Part shown: positions 7,004-15,008 of the stretch, one piece after another | How the letters are laid out: each line of letters starts with the position of its first letter | How positions within the stretch are numbered: the first letter of the stretch is position 1 | Origin: Brevibacterium spongiae | Lineage (GTDB): Bacteria; Actinomycetota; Actinomycetes; Actinomycetales; Brevibacteriaceae | Length of the DNA stretch: 64,000 bases | Reading direction: 5' to 3' | Assembly (NCBI RefSeq): GCF_026168515.1 | Contig: NZ_CP093443.1 | Span: 248,001 to 312,000 of the forward strand | Notes under the pieces: generated by a model | Told to the model about the DNA's origin: nothing | Databases searched by the model: none | What the model saw: the letters and a program-made list of their open reading frames with translations, nothing else | Position numbers and translations under genes: made by a program

Positions 7004-8788
7004 TCAGTACTCCCAGTCCTCCGGCAGATCGTCCCAAAACATGTCACGGTTTTCGATGATGCGCTGCCGCCTGCGTGAGATGAGAAAGCGCGGATCGCCG
7101 AGGATGACCTCGACGTCGGAGAGCTCGTGGCCGGCGGCATGCAGCATCTTCTCGGCAGTCGGCTTCGGTGAACTCGAGACGCCGAGGTGGTGCTGGAGCT
7201 CTCCGATCGTCATATCGCTTTCGCTGCTCCACTGGCCGGAGAAAAGTTTATTGTTCTTCCCGACGATCCAGAACAATGCCGCGAGCAGAGTGCGGTCGGC
7301 GAGGCGGCGGCGGAAGAACGCGGGATCCCCTCGCCCGGCCTCCGTCAAGAATCGCAGCGCGGACGTCGCGAGCTCCGGCTCTGCGAACACCTCGTCCGCG
7401 ATCCGTCGGATCTCCGGAACCAAGCCGGTGAGGCGGTCGACGATGTCATCGGTCAGGTCCGTGGTGTCAAGATCTTCGTCAGCCAGCGGTTCATCGGTCA
7501 GTGCCTGCAGGGCATCGAGGCCGCCGACCTCCTCGGCGCCGCTGCCGATGAAGATCTCCGCCAGCATCGAAGCCTGATCGCCGAAGAAAGATCCCTTACC
7601 GAACCCGTCACCGGCATCCGACCAAGGCCCCGACAGAGGCAGAGTGTCATCGTCGGTCCCGGTCAGCAGGCGTGCGAAGAGGTCACTCGTGCTTTCAGGC
7701 CGGTCGCCGCGCACTCGCGCTTCGTACTCCTCCCGATTGTCCTCGATCGCGGCAATAGCGTTCTCCGTGAAGACAGGATCGACCTCGCTGCGATCATTGG
7801 CATAGCGGACGACCGCGGCCAGGGTCGTCGGCATGAGGAGAAGATCATCCTCGGGGGACATGACCTTGCGCGGGTAGAGGTCGCACATGAGGCGTTCGAC
7901 GAAAGTGCCCGACCACCTCAGTGGATCATTGTTGCCGTAGTTGATCTGGAACTCGAAGAGAAGATGGGCATGACCGATCTCGTCCTCGGTCAGCGCTGCG
8001 GCGAAGGGTGAGGTGCGGAAGTCCGCGACGAGCTCCTCGATCTCCTCCGGTTCCCACATTCTGATCTCGTAGCCGGTGCCGCCATCGGAGAGCTTCGCCA
8101 GCATCCATTCGAGCAACGGTCGGGTTCCCGGCCAGCTTTCGGTCTCGATCGGGGGAAACATGTGAGTGCTCATCTCGAGTACCTCACGCAGCCGGGCAGC
8201 GGCATCGTGGAGGCTGAGGGTGACCACGTCGACGGGTGTCGGAAGGTCGGTGCTGCTGAACTCGACGACACTCGACAGGGGTCCGTCGGCAAGATAGGCG
8301 TCTTCGAGGTAGGGCGAACCGCTGCGGTCCACGGCGACCGCCAAAGTGGCTGATCTGCCGGCCGTGGAGATCTCAAGCAGGATCGTCTCCTCGATCTTCA
8401 CCGGCGAGACGACGGCGGCGGCTCGGAAGGGTTTGATCTCGTCGGCACGGCGGATCCATTCCGGCAGGCGTTTGGTCTTCGGGGTCGGGAGCATCTTGGC
8501 GATCCGATGGCGGAAGAGCTCGTCGTCGAGCATCTGTGCCCAGATCCGCACCAGCGGTTCGGTCTCTTCGGGCGTGGCCTCGAGCATCTGCACGGCGAGC
8601 TGCGGAATCGGCGGCAGCTCTTCCGCATCCTTGTCATCGTCGTTGGGGTCGTCGACGGAGGCCAGCATGGTGCTCGCTATCTCGAGCAGCATGAGCGGGC
8701 TTTCGCTGGCTGCGGCCTCTTCGAGTACATCGAGAAGCTCGGGTTCGTCAGCACGAGAGGGATCGAATGGACCGGGAGGCTGGTTCAT
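7004..8788 (-). CDS. Uncharacterised 594-residue protein
   Basis: I do not recognise this protein. It is soluble, acidic and mostly helical, without signal peptide, membrane segment or cysteine-rich motif. It opens with MNQPPGPFDPSRADEPELL, has an Asp-rich stretch DDPNDDDKD near residue 50, a middle part with mixed beta/alpha character and an aromatic C-terminus (FWDDLPEDWEY). The start at 8788 was chosen since TAGCGT lies seven bases upstream, as for a leaderless transcript; the frame stays open far upstream only as a shadow of the opposite CoA-transferase gene. It stands alone between convergent and divergent neighbours, which gives no hint of function. Confidence 0.85.
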   Translation of the reverse strand: MNQPPGPFDPSRADEPELLDVLEEAAASESPLMLLEIASTMLASVDDPNDDDKDAEELPPIPQLAVQMLEATPEETEPLVRIWAQMLDDELFRHRIAKMLPTPKTKRLPEWIRRADEIKPFRAAAVVSPVKIEETILLEISTAGRSATLAVAVDRSGSPYLEDAYLADGPLSSVVEFSSTDLPTPVDVVTLSLHDAAARLREVLEMSTHMFPPIETESWPGTRPLLEWMLAKLSDGGTGYEIRMWEPEEIEELVADFRTSPFAAALTEDEIGHAHLLFEFQINYGNNDPLRWSGTFVERLMCDLYPRKVMSPEDDLLLMPTTLAAVVRYANDRSEVDPVFTENAIAAIEDNREEYEARVRGDRPESTSDLFARLLTGTDDDTLPLSGPWSDAGDGFGKGSFFGDQASMLAEIFIGSGAEEVGGLDALQALTDEPLADEDLDTTDLTDDIVDRLTGLVPEIRRIADEVFAEPELATSALRFLTEAGRGDPAFFRRRLADRTLLAALFWIVGKNNKLFSGQWSSESDMTIGELQHHLGVSSSPKPTAEKMLHAAGHELSDVEVILGDPRFLISRRRQRIIENRDMFWDDLPEDWEY

Positions 8789-8795
8789 GGGTTCC

Positions 8796-8801
8796 ACGCT
8801 A
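8796..8801 (-). promoter_or_regulatory. -10 box of leaderless transcript
   Basis: TAGCGT on the minus strand, seven bases before the ATG at 8788, with no Shine-Dalgarno sequence. Confidence 0.55.
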
Positions 8802-8983
8802 CTGGGTGTGCTCTCTGGCCGGTAGTCGCGCGGAGTCGGTGTCGCACGGAACCGGCAGTCGCGCGGCATCCGGCCGCCTCGGCGAGGGCATGATCGTCCA
8901 TCCGAGGACGCGGATATCCGGGAATGTAGCGCCGACACCTGGCACCATGGGAGAACCGAACCACGCACTTTAGGAGCATCGTC

Positions 8984-10276
8984 ATGAGCACGCGCCGACT
9001 TCCCCTCACCGGTGTGCGAGTCCTCGAACTCGGCAACTACATCGCCGCACCCACCGCCGGGCGGATGCTCGCCGACTTTGGCGCCGAGGTGATCAAGGTC
9101 GAACGCCCCGGAACCGGCGACGAGCTGCGCAATTGGCGACTCAAAGCCGGCACCACCTCGATGCTCTACCGCACGATCAACCGCAACAAGAAGTCCGTCG
9201 TGCTCGACCTGCGCAGCGACGAAGGACGCGAAGCCGTGCTCGAGCTCGTCCGCCGGTCCGACATCGTGCTCGAGAACTTCCGCCCCGGCACACTCGAGAA
9301 GTGGGGGCTGGGCCCCGACGTCCTCGAAGAGGCCAACCCGGAGCTCGTCTTCGTCCGGATCTCCGCGTTCGGCCAGACCGGACCGATGTCCGCCCGGCCT
9401 GGCTTCGCGGCAGTGGCCGAAGGCTATTCGGGCTTCCGCGAACTCGTCGGCGACCCCGACCGTCCACCCGTCCGCGTGGGCATCTCCATCGGCGATTCGA
9501 TCGCCGGAATGCAGGCCGCATTCGGTGCCGTGATGATGCTCTTCGACCGGCAGCGACAGAAGATCGCTGGAGCCGCCGAGACCGTCGTCGGATCCGCGCA
9601 CAGCTTCGAAGGGGAGGGGTCGCTGTCCGAGCGGACCGTCGACGTCGCACTCAACGAGGCGATGTTCTCCATGATGGAATCCCTCGTCCCCGACTACTCC
9701 GCCTTCGGGGAGGTCCGCACCCGAACCGGCGGCCGGATGGAGGGCATCGCGCCGTCGAACGGCTACCTGTGCGCCGGCGGGAAATCCGTCGTCATCGCCG
9801 GCAACGGGGACGGAATCTTCCCACGGCTGATGACCGCGATTGACCGGCCTGACCTCGCCGAGGATGCCGAACTGCAGACGAATGCCGGACGATGGGAACG
9901 GCACGAGGAACTCGACGAGGCGATCGGAGCCTGGTGCGCCGAACGTTCTGTTGAGGATGTGGTTGCGGTGTTGGACGAGGCCGAAGTTCCGGCAGGTCCC
10001 ATCTACACTGCTGAAGATCTCGTCGCCGACGAGCAGCTGGCCGCGCGTGGAATGATCCAGAACCTCGACGTCTCCACCGGCGAAGAGACGTTGAACGACG
10101 TCGCCTTCCCCGGCATCACTCCGGTCATCGGCGGCGAATCCATTGCCATCGACCACCTCGGACCGGACCTGGGTGAGCACACAGCCGAAGTGCTGTCATG
10201 GTTGGGCCTCGCCTCGGACTTGGGCTCGGGCTCGGGAGCGGACCGGGACAGCCGGTACGACGGCCAGGAGGACTGA
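8984..10276 (+). CDS. CaiB/BaiF family CoA-transferase (Asp site altered)
   Basis: The 430-residue product is a class III CoA-transferase: GVRVLELGNYIAAPTAGRMLADFGAEVIKVE at the N-terminus, INRNKKSVVLDLRS, VLENFRPGTLEKWG, and a small second domain. Family enzymes move CoA between carboxylic acids through an aspartyl-CoA anhydride. At the place where the catalytic Asp is expected (PGxDxxxQA.G) this protein reads PGFAAVAEGYSG, so Asp is replaced by Ala; its two paralogues in this window keep Asp. A subfamily with G or A there and EAMGG behind is known, so activity is possible. AGGAG precedes the ATG. The tail is low-complexity (DLGSGSGADRD). It leads the dicarboxylate gene set running to 17246. 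Confidence 0.9.
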   Translation: MSTRRLPLTGVRVLELGNYIAAPTAGRMLADFGAEVIKVERPGTGDELRNWRLKAGTTSMLYRTINRNKKSVVLDLRSDEGREAVLELVRRSDIVLENFRPGTLEKWGLGPDVLEEANPELVFVRISAFGQTGPMSARPGFAAVAEGYSGFRELVGDPDRPPVRVGISIGDSIAGMQAAFGAVMMLFDRQRQKIAGAAETVVGSAHSFEGEGSLSERTVDVALNEAMFSMMESLVPDYSAFGEVRTRTGGRMEGIAPSNGYLCAGGKSVVIAGNGDGIFPRLMTAIDRPDLAEDAELQTNAGRWERHEELDEAIGAWCAERSVEDVVAVLDEAEVPAGPIYTAEDLVADEQLAARGMIQNLDVSTGEETLNDVAFPGITPVIGGESIAIDHLGPDLGEHTAEVLSWLGLASDLGSGSGADRDSRYDGQED

Positions 10277-10313
10277 GTCCGGCAGACCCTTCTCCGCAGC
10301 GCCCGCCCAGGTC

Positions 10314-10319
10314 TATCCT
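10314..10319 (+). promoter_or_regulatory. -10 box of leaderless transcript
   Basis: TATCCT six bases before the ATG at 10326, and no ribosome site. Confidence 0.6.
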
Positions 10320-10325
10320 TAGGCC

Positions 10326-10886
10326 ATGGGCGAGCTGAGATACTCGATCAACGTCACCGTCGACGGCTGCTGCGATCACCGCGTGGGCGTCATCAGCGAA
10401 GAGTTCCACCGGCATCACGCCGAGAATCTCAAGCGCGCCGACGGTCTGGTGTTCGGGCGCGTGACGTACCAGATGATGGAGGACGCCTGGCGCAGATCGC
10501 CCGGTGACACGACTCCTGAAGCCGATCTCGATCCGTTCGTCGCGGCCATCGACCCGGCCCGCAAGTACGTCGTGTCGAGCACATTGGACAGCGTCGACTG
10601 GAACTCCGAACTCATCCGCGGCGACCTCGACACCGCCATCCGCGGTCTCAAAGAACAATCGGTGACGGGACTCGCGGTCGGGGGAGTGACGCTGCCGCTC
10701 GCCCTGGCCGAACTCGGTCTCATCGACGAATTCGAGTTCGTCGTCCACCCGTGCATCGCCGGCCACGGCCCCTACCTCTTCGCGGGACTGAGCAGAGCGG
10801 TCGATCTCGAACTGGTCGGACGCGACGAACTCGAATCCGGCCACGCCATCCTCACATATCGCCCGAAACAATCTCAGTCCCGATAA
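10326..10886 (+). CDS. RibD C-terminal/dihydrofolate reductase-like protein
   Basis: This 186-residue soluble protein has the RibD-C/DHFR fold: an N-terminal strand RYSINVTVDGC, then the substrate-side helix with LVFGRVTYQMME, the strand KYVVSSTL, GLAVGGVTLPLAL for the NADPH loop and LIDEFEFVVHPCIAGHGPYLF at the end. Stand-alone members are NADPH-dependent reductases of mostly unknown substrate; it is not the essential FolA. It has its own leaderless promoter, so its place between the CoA-transferase and lyase genes may be chance. A second member of the family is at 33301. Confidence 0.88.
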   Translation: MGELRYSINVTVDGCCDHRVGVISEEFHRHHAENLKRADGLVFGRVTYQMMEDAWRRSPGDTTPEADLDPFVAAIDPARKYVVSSTLDSVDWNSELIRGDLDTAIRGLKEQSVTGLAVGGVTLPLALAELGLIDEFEFVVHPCIAGHGPYLFAGLSRAVDLELVGRDELESGHAILTYRPKQSQSR

Positions 10887-11042
10887 ACGGAACCCCCAAG
10901 GGGCAATTCTCCCTGCCCTCTCACATGTCGAAACTTCCCTGTTCCGCGTCGTGAGCGCCATGTATAACGATAGAGACGCCGCACACTGGAGCGCGGCGAC
11001 GGTTCGTTTCCCGTTGTACGGGAGCATGCGTGAAGGAGTCCC
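10887..11042 (+). promoter_or_regulatory. Promoter region of lyase-CoA-transferase-TTT operon
   Basis: The 156-bp gap before the lyase holds an A/T-rich patch, TGTATAACGATAGAG (about 10961-10975), in otherwise GC-rich DNA, which fits a -10 region. AAGGAG serves the lyase start. The five genes behind it are spaced at -4 to 68 bp and probably share this promoter. Confidence 0.4.
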
Positions 11043-11990
11043 ATGGCCCGGCCGAGCACCGTCGAGATCCTCGACACCACCCTGCGTGACGGACTGCAGA
11101 TCGAGAAGGCGATCGTGCCCACCGATATCAAGGTCGCGCTCGCCGAGAAGCTCATCAATGCAGGATTGAACCAGATCGAAGTCGGATCCTTCGTCAATCC
11201 GAAGAAGGTCCCGCAGATGGCCGACACCGACGAACTGCTGCGCCGCCTCGCCCCGCATGAGGCCGACGGCGTCGAGTTCTATACCCTCGTATTCAACCTC
11301 AAGGGCGCCCAGCGGGCCGTCGACGCCGGGGCGAAGAACATCAAACTCGTCCTCTCCGCCTCCGAAGGACATTCGCAGGCGAACTCCGATGCCTCAATCG
11401 CCGAGGCGAGCGACCGTCTCATGGCCGCCGCCGTCTTCGCCCGCGACCACGGCTTGCGCTTCGACATCACGACCGCTGTGAGCTTCATCTGCCCGTTCGA
11501 CGGAATCACCGAGGCGGACCACCTCGTCGAGGTCCTCCGCCCCTTCGTCGACGCCGGAGCCCACGGAATCGGCGTCGCCGACACCATCGGCAATGCAAGC
11601 CCCTCCCTCGTGCGCCGGAACACCTCAGCGGTGATCGACGCCTTCCCGGACAAACCGGTCAACCTCCACCTCCACGACACGTACAACTTCGGCATGGCCA
11701 ACGTCATCGCCGCACTGGAGTTGGGAATCGCGAATTTCGACGCGGCCCTGGGCGGACTCGGCGGCTGCCCCTTCGCCCCGGGTGCTGCCGGCAACATCGG
11801 CACCGACGACCTCGTCCACCTCCTCCACCGCGAAGGTGTGGCCACCGGCGTCGACGTCGGCGCCCTCATCGAGATTCGCGAGCCCCTCATCGCCGCCGTC
11901 GGACACGGACTGACCTCGAGCCTGTCGGACATCCCCGCCACCCCCGCCGCCTTCGACGACCGCTTCGCCCCCACCTCGGCGAGGGACTGA
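11043..11990 (+). CDS. Hydroxymethylglutaryl-CoA lyase family protein
   Basis: The 315-residue TIM-barrel protein carries the HMGL-like signatures: EILDTTLRDGLQ at the first strand with the metal Asp, QIEVGSFVNPKKVPQMAD, NLHLHDTYNFGMAN with the metal His pair HLH, and GLGGCPFAPGAAGN, the loop with the catalytic Cys of HMG-CoA lyases. It should cleave a 3-hydroxy-3-methyl acyl-CoA into acetyl-CoA and a keto acid: HMG-CoA to acetoacetate, or (R)-citramalyl-CoA to pyruvate. Length is normal (about 300). It is followed after one base by a CoA-transferase gene and then by a carboxylate importer, which favours use on an imported acid rather than in leucine breakdown. Confidence 0.9.
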   Translation: MARPSTVEILDTTLRDGLQIEKAIVPTDIKVALAEKLINAGLNQIEVGSFVNPKKVPQMADTDELLRRLAPHEADGVEFYTLVFNLKGAQRAVDAGAKNIKLVLSASEGHSQANSDASIAEASDRLMAAAVFARDHGLRFDITTAVSFICPFDGITEADHLVEVLRPFVDAGAHGIGVADTIGNASPSLVRRNTSAVIDAFPDKPVNLHLHDTYNFGMANVIAALELGIANFDAALGGLGGCPFAPGAAGNIGTDDLVHLLHREGVATGVDVGALIEIREPLIAAVGHGLTSSLSDIPATPAAFDDRFAPTSARD

Positions 11991-11991
11991 C

Positions 11992-13230
11992 ATGAGCACC
12001 GAGGCGGCCCGCACCGCGAACCCGAATACGGACACGGACCAAGCGCCGCCGCCCGAACCGCTGCCGCTCGAGGGCATCCGCGTCATCGAGTTCTCGCACA
12101 TGGTCATGGGGCCCAGCTGCGGGATGATCCTCGCCGACCTCGGAGCCGAGGTCATCAAGGTCGAACCGCGCGGAGCCGGCGACAAGACCCGGTACCTGCC
12201 GGGGTCCGGATCCGGGCTGTTCCCCGCGTTCAACCGCAATAAGCACAGCGTCCAGCTCGATATCGCCGAGGCGGCCGACCGTGACCGCGTCCTCGAACTC
12301 ATCGATTCCGCCGATGTCCTCCTCGAGAACTTCCGCGTCGGGAAGATGGAATCGATGGGCTTTGGATATGCGGACCTCTCGGCCCGCAACCCCGGCCTCA
12401 TCTACTGCTCCCTCAAGGGATTCCTGTCCGGCCCGTACGGCGGACGTGCCGCCCTCGACGAGGTCGTCCAGATGCTCGGAGGACTCGCCTATATGACCGG
12501 TCCGCCCGGTCAGCCGCTGCGCGCCGGAGCCAGCGTCAACGACATCATGGGCGGAATGTTCGGCGTCATCGGCATCCAATCGGCGCTGCGGGTCCGCGAG
12601 ACCACCGGACGCGGAAAGCTCATCAACTCCGCTCTGTTCGAGAACAACGCCTTCCTCGTCGGCAACCACATGGCACAAGCCCAGATCAGCGGCGAACCGC
12701 CGCGTCCGATGCCGACCAGGGAAGCGACCTGGGCTGTCTACGACATCTTCCGCGACGCCGCGAACAACCAGGTCTTCGTCGCCGCAGTCTCCGACGGACA
12801 GTGGCGCGACCTCTGCGACGAGTTCGGACTGACGGGACTCGCCGCCGACCCGGACATGCTGACCAACCAGGGACGAGTCGACCAGCGTGATCGCATCCAC
12901 CGCGAACTCCAGACGGCGCTGTCGCAGCTGAGCCTGAAAGAGATCGAAGAGAAGTGCACCCGCCGCGGACTGCCCGTCGCCCCGGTCAACACCCCCGCAG
13001 ATCTCAACTCCGACCCACACCTCGTCGCCTCCGGGGCGCTGGCGCACACAGGGCTGCCGACCGGCTCATACGTCGATGTGCCGCTGCTGCCGCTGACCTT
13101 CGACGGTGCCAGACTCGGCCTGCGCAGCGATGTGCCCGAACCGGGTCGGCACAACGCGCACTATCGGGACGGCACCGCAGTGCCGAACGGACCGCCGACG
13201 GACGGGCCACAGCACCACGGCAGCACCTGA
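11992..13230 (+). CDS. CaiB/BaiF family CoA-transferase
   Basis: This 412-residue class III CoA-transferase has GIRVIEFSHMVMGPSCGMILADLGAEVIKVEP, FNRNKHSVQLD, LLENFRVGKMESMG, and GGRAALDEVVQMLGGLAYMTG with the expected catalytic Asp in place. It probably activates a dicarboxylic acid with CoA from succinyl-CoA or acetyl-CoA, as human SUGCT does for glutarate and HMG. It starts one base after the lyase stop, so product and substrate are likely linked: activation here, cleavage by the lyase. The N-terminal 20 residues are a short Thr/Pro-rich extension; the C-terminus is Pro/Gly/His-rich and disordered. Confidence 0.92.
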   Translation: MSTEAARTANPNTDTDQAPPPEPLPLEGIRVIEFSHMVMGPSCGMILADLGAEVIKVEPRGAGDKTRYLPGSGSGLFPAFNRNKHSVQLDIAEAADRDRVLELIDSADVLLENFRVGKMESMGFGYADLSARNPGLIYCSLKGFLSGPYGGRAALDEVVQMLGGLAYMTGPPGQPLRAGASVNDIMGGMFGVIGIQSALRVRETTGRGKLINSALFENNAFLVGNHMAQAQISGEPPRPMPTREATWAVYDIFRDAANNQVFVAAVSDGQWRDLCDEFGLTGLAADPDMLTNQGRVDQRDRIHRELQTALSQLSLKEIEEKCTRRGLPVAPVNTPADLNSDPHLVASGALAHTGLPTGSYVDVPLLPLTFDGARLGLRSDVPEPGRHNAHYRDGTAVPNGPPTDGPQHHGST

Positions 13231-13298
13231 GGACACGTCGAGAACTCAGCACAAAGTCGAGAACTCACCACATAACTGAACACACAAGGGGACAACTC

Positions 13299-14387
13299 AT
13301 GCGATCAACGACGATCACACGCACACGCAGGACCGCCTCGGCGAGGGGCGGTGAGACCGCCTCGGCGAGCGGGAGGTCACTGACCCGCCGCAGACGTGCG
13401 GCCGGAATCGGGGCCGTGCTCGCCGCCGTCGCCCTCGTCGCCACCGCGTGCGGCAACAAAGCGCAGCCCCCGGGCGAAGGCGGGGACTACCCGAAGGGAC
13501 CGGTCACGGTCACGGCCCCGGCCGAACCCGGCTCCGGCTGGGACACCACCGCCCGCGCCATGACCGAGGCGCTGCAGAAGGACGACATCGTCACCAGCCC
13601 GCTGCCCGTGCAGAACAAGCCCGGCGGCACAGGCTGCTCGTGGATCACCTCGATGATGCAGCAGGAGAAGGGCAAGGATGACCAGATCGCGATCACCTCG
13701 CTGGCCAGCCAGACGATGAAGGCGCGCGGACTGTGCGAATACGGTCCGCAGGACACGACCCTCATCGCCACCCTCTACGTCGAGGACTTCATGGTCGTGA
13801 CCCCGAAGGACGGAGACTTCAAGGACCTCGACGCCCTGGTCAAGGCGCTCAAGGACGATCCGCAGAAGGTCACGGTCGCGGCCGCAGGCGATGACACACT
13901 GCCCTTCGCCCTGTTCGCGAAGGAGGCCGGCATCGACCCGGCCGACATCAACTTCGTCAACTACGACGGCGGCGGCGAGCAGACCACCGCCATGCTCAAC
14001 GGAGACGCGAAGGTCGCGATCGCCGGGATGAGCGAGTTCCGTTCCGTCCTCGAATCCGGTGACATCGAACCGCTGGTGACCTTCGCCGAGAAGCCGCTGG
14101 CGGCCCCGTTCGATACGGTGCCCACCGCGAAGGACTCCGGCTACGACGTGACCCTGGGCAACTGGCGCGGAGTCTTCGGCCCCGCCGAGATGCCCGCAGA
14201 AGCCGTGGACTACTGGGCCAAGGCGCTCGAGGACATGAGCAAGTCCGACACCTGGCAGGAGACGCTGAAGAACAACCAGTGGGCCGCAGAGTTCCGCACC
14301 GGCGATGACGCCCAGACCTACGTCGACGAGGCCGCGAAGACCGTTGAGGAAGGCGTCAAGGAGACCGACCTGGGCAACGGCAAATGA
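13299..14387 (+). CDS. TTT transporter substrate-binding lipoprotein, TctC family
   Basis: The 362-residue protein has a long basic N-region and a lipobox (VALVATAC) at about residues 43-50, so it is an anchored extracellular binding protein. The mature part is a Bug/TctC periplasmic-binding fold: PVTVTAPAEPGSGWDTTARAM at the ligand site, QNKPGGTGCSWI, and FVNYDGGGEQTTAMLNGD. TctC proteins bind citrate or other carboxylates through the carboxylate. The start at 13299 follows AAGGGGAC. The signal peptide contains a duplicated motif (see repeat at 13332). It overlaps tctB by ATGA and starts the transporter part of the operon. Confidence 0.93.
   Translation: MRSTTITRTRRTASARGGETASASGRSLTRRRRAAGIGAVLAAVALVATACGNKAQPPGEGGDYPKGPVTVTAPAEPGSGWDTTARAMTEALQKDDIVTSPLPVQNKPGGTGCSWITSMMQQEKGKDDQIAITSLASQTMKARGLCEYGPQDTTLIATLYVEDFMVVTPKDGDFKDLDALVKALKDDPQKVTVAAAGDDTLPFALFAKEAGIDPADINFVNYDGGGEQTTAMLNGDAKVAIAGMSEFRSVLESGDIEPLVTFAEKPLAAPFDTVPTAKDSGYDVTLGNWRGVFGPAEMPAEAVDYWAKALEDMSKSDTWQETLKNNQWAAEFRTGDDAQTYVDEAAKTVEEGVKETDLGNGK
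13332..13369. repeat. Two copies of ACCGCCTCGGCGAG in a signal peptide
   Basis: Identical 14-mers at 13332-13345 and 13356-13369 encode TASAR and TASAS in the n-region of the TctC signal peptide. They belong to the dispersed motif described in the findings. Confidence 0.9.
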
Positions 14388-14998
14388 CCGCGCACCGCAC
14401 CGACCTCATCACCGGCGGCGCCATCGCCGTCATCGGCGCGGTCTACTACATCGCGACGTTCTCCATCCAGGAGACCGCGAACATCGTCACCCCGCGCACC
14501 TTCCCTGCGATCGTCGGCATCGCCCTCATCGTGCTCGGCCTCTTCCTAGCCGGTCAGGCCATATACAAACACCGGAAGTCCCATCTCGCCGAGGCGGGGC
14601 CCGGGTCCCCGGTGTCCACCGAGGTGGGCGCGGGGAACGGGACCACACGGTCCACCGAGGTGGGCGCGGGGAACGGTGGGACCGCCTCGGTGGGGGAGAC
14701 CGCACCGGAATCGACCGGCACGGGCGAATCGGCCGGCGGGGTCGTCCTCGAGGCGCCTCCCGAGCCGGCCGCGCGGAAGGTCGTGTTCCAGTTCGCGCTC
14801 TTCTTCGTCTACTTGGCGATCCTCATCCCGGTCGGCTTCCTGCTCTCCACAGCGGTCTTCCTCATGGGCCTGACGAGCATCTACGCGCCGGAGAAGTGGA
14901 TCCGCAATCTCATCTTCTCCATCGTCTTCGCCGGCGTCATCTACTTCGCCTTCGTCTACGGCCTCGCGGTGTACCTGCCGGTCGGAATCCTGGGCTGA
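14384..14998 (+). CDS. TTT transporter small membrane subunit, TctB family
   Basis: The 204-residue protein has four transmembrane helices (about 9-27, 41-57, 133-155, 165-200) as usual for TctB. Between helices 2 and 3, where TctB has a short loop, there is a linker of about 65 residues with the repeat STEVGAGNG twice and a Thr/Glu/Ser-rich remainder. The linker is longer than in the second TctB of this window, which carries its extra residues at the N-terminus instead. It pairs with the large subunit gene 10 bp downstream and with TctC upstream. Confidence 0.9.
   Translation: MTAHRTDLITGGAIAVIGAVYYIATFSIQETANIVTPRTFPAIVGIALIVLGLFLAGQAIYKHRKSHLAEAGPGSPVSTEVGAGNGTTRSTEVGAGNGGTASVGETAPESTGTGESAGGVVLEAPPEPAARKVVFQFALFFVYLAILIPVGFLLSTAVFLMGLTSIYAPEKWIRNLIFSIVFAGVIYFAFVYGLAVYLPVGILG
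14615..14676 (+). repeat. 26-bp direct repeat in tctB linker
   Basis: Two identical 26-bp copies (14615-14640, 14651-14676) encode STEVGAGNG each, at a period of 36 bp. The period is a multiple of three, so changes in copy number would stay in frame. Confidence 0.9.
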
Positions 14999-15008
14999 GG
15001 GGACGGAT

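Noticed and set aside
8789..10180. N-terminal extension of the 594-residue protein to 1058 residues
   Set aside because: The extra part is antisense to the CoA-transferase and has shadow composition; a leaderless promoter marks the start at 8788.
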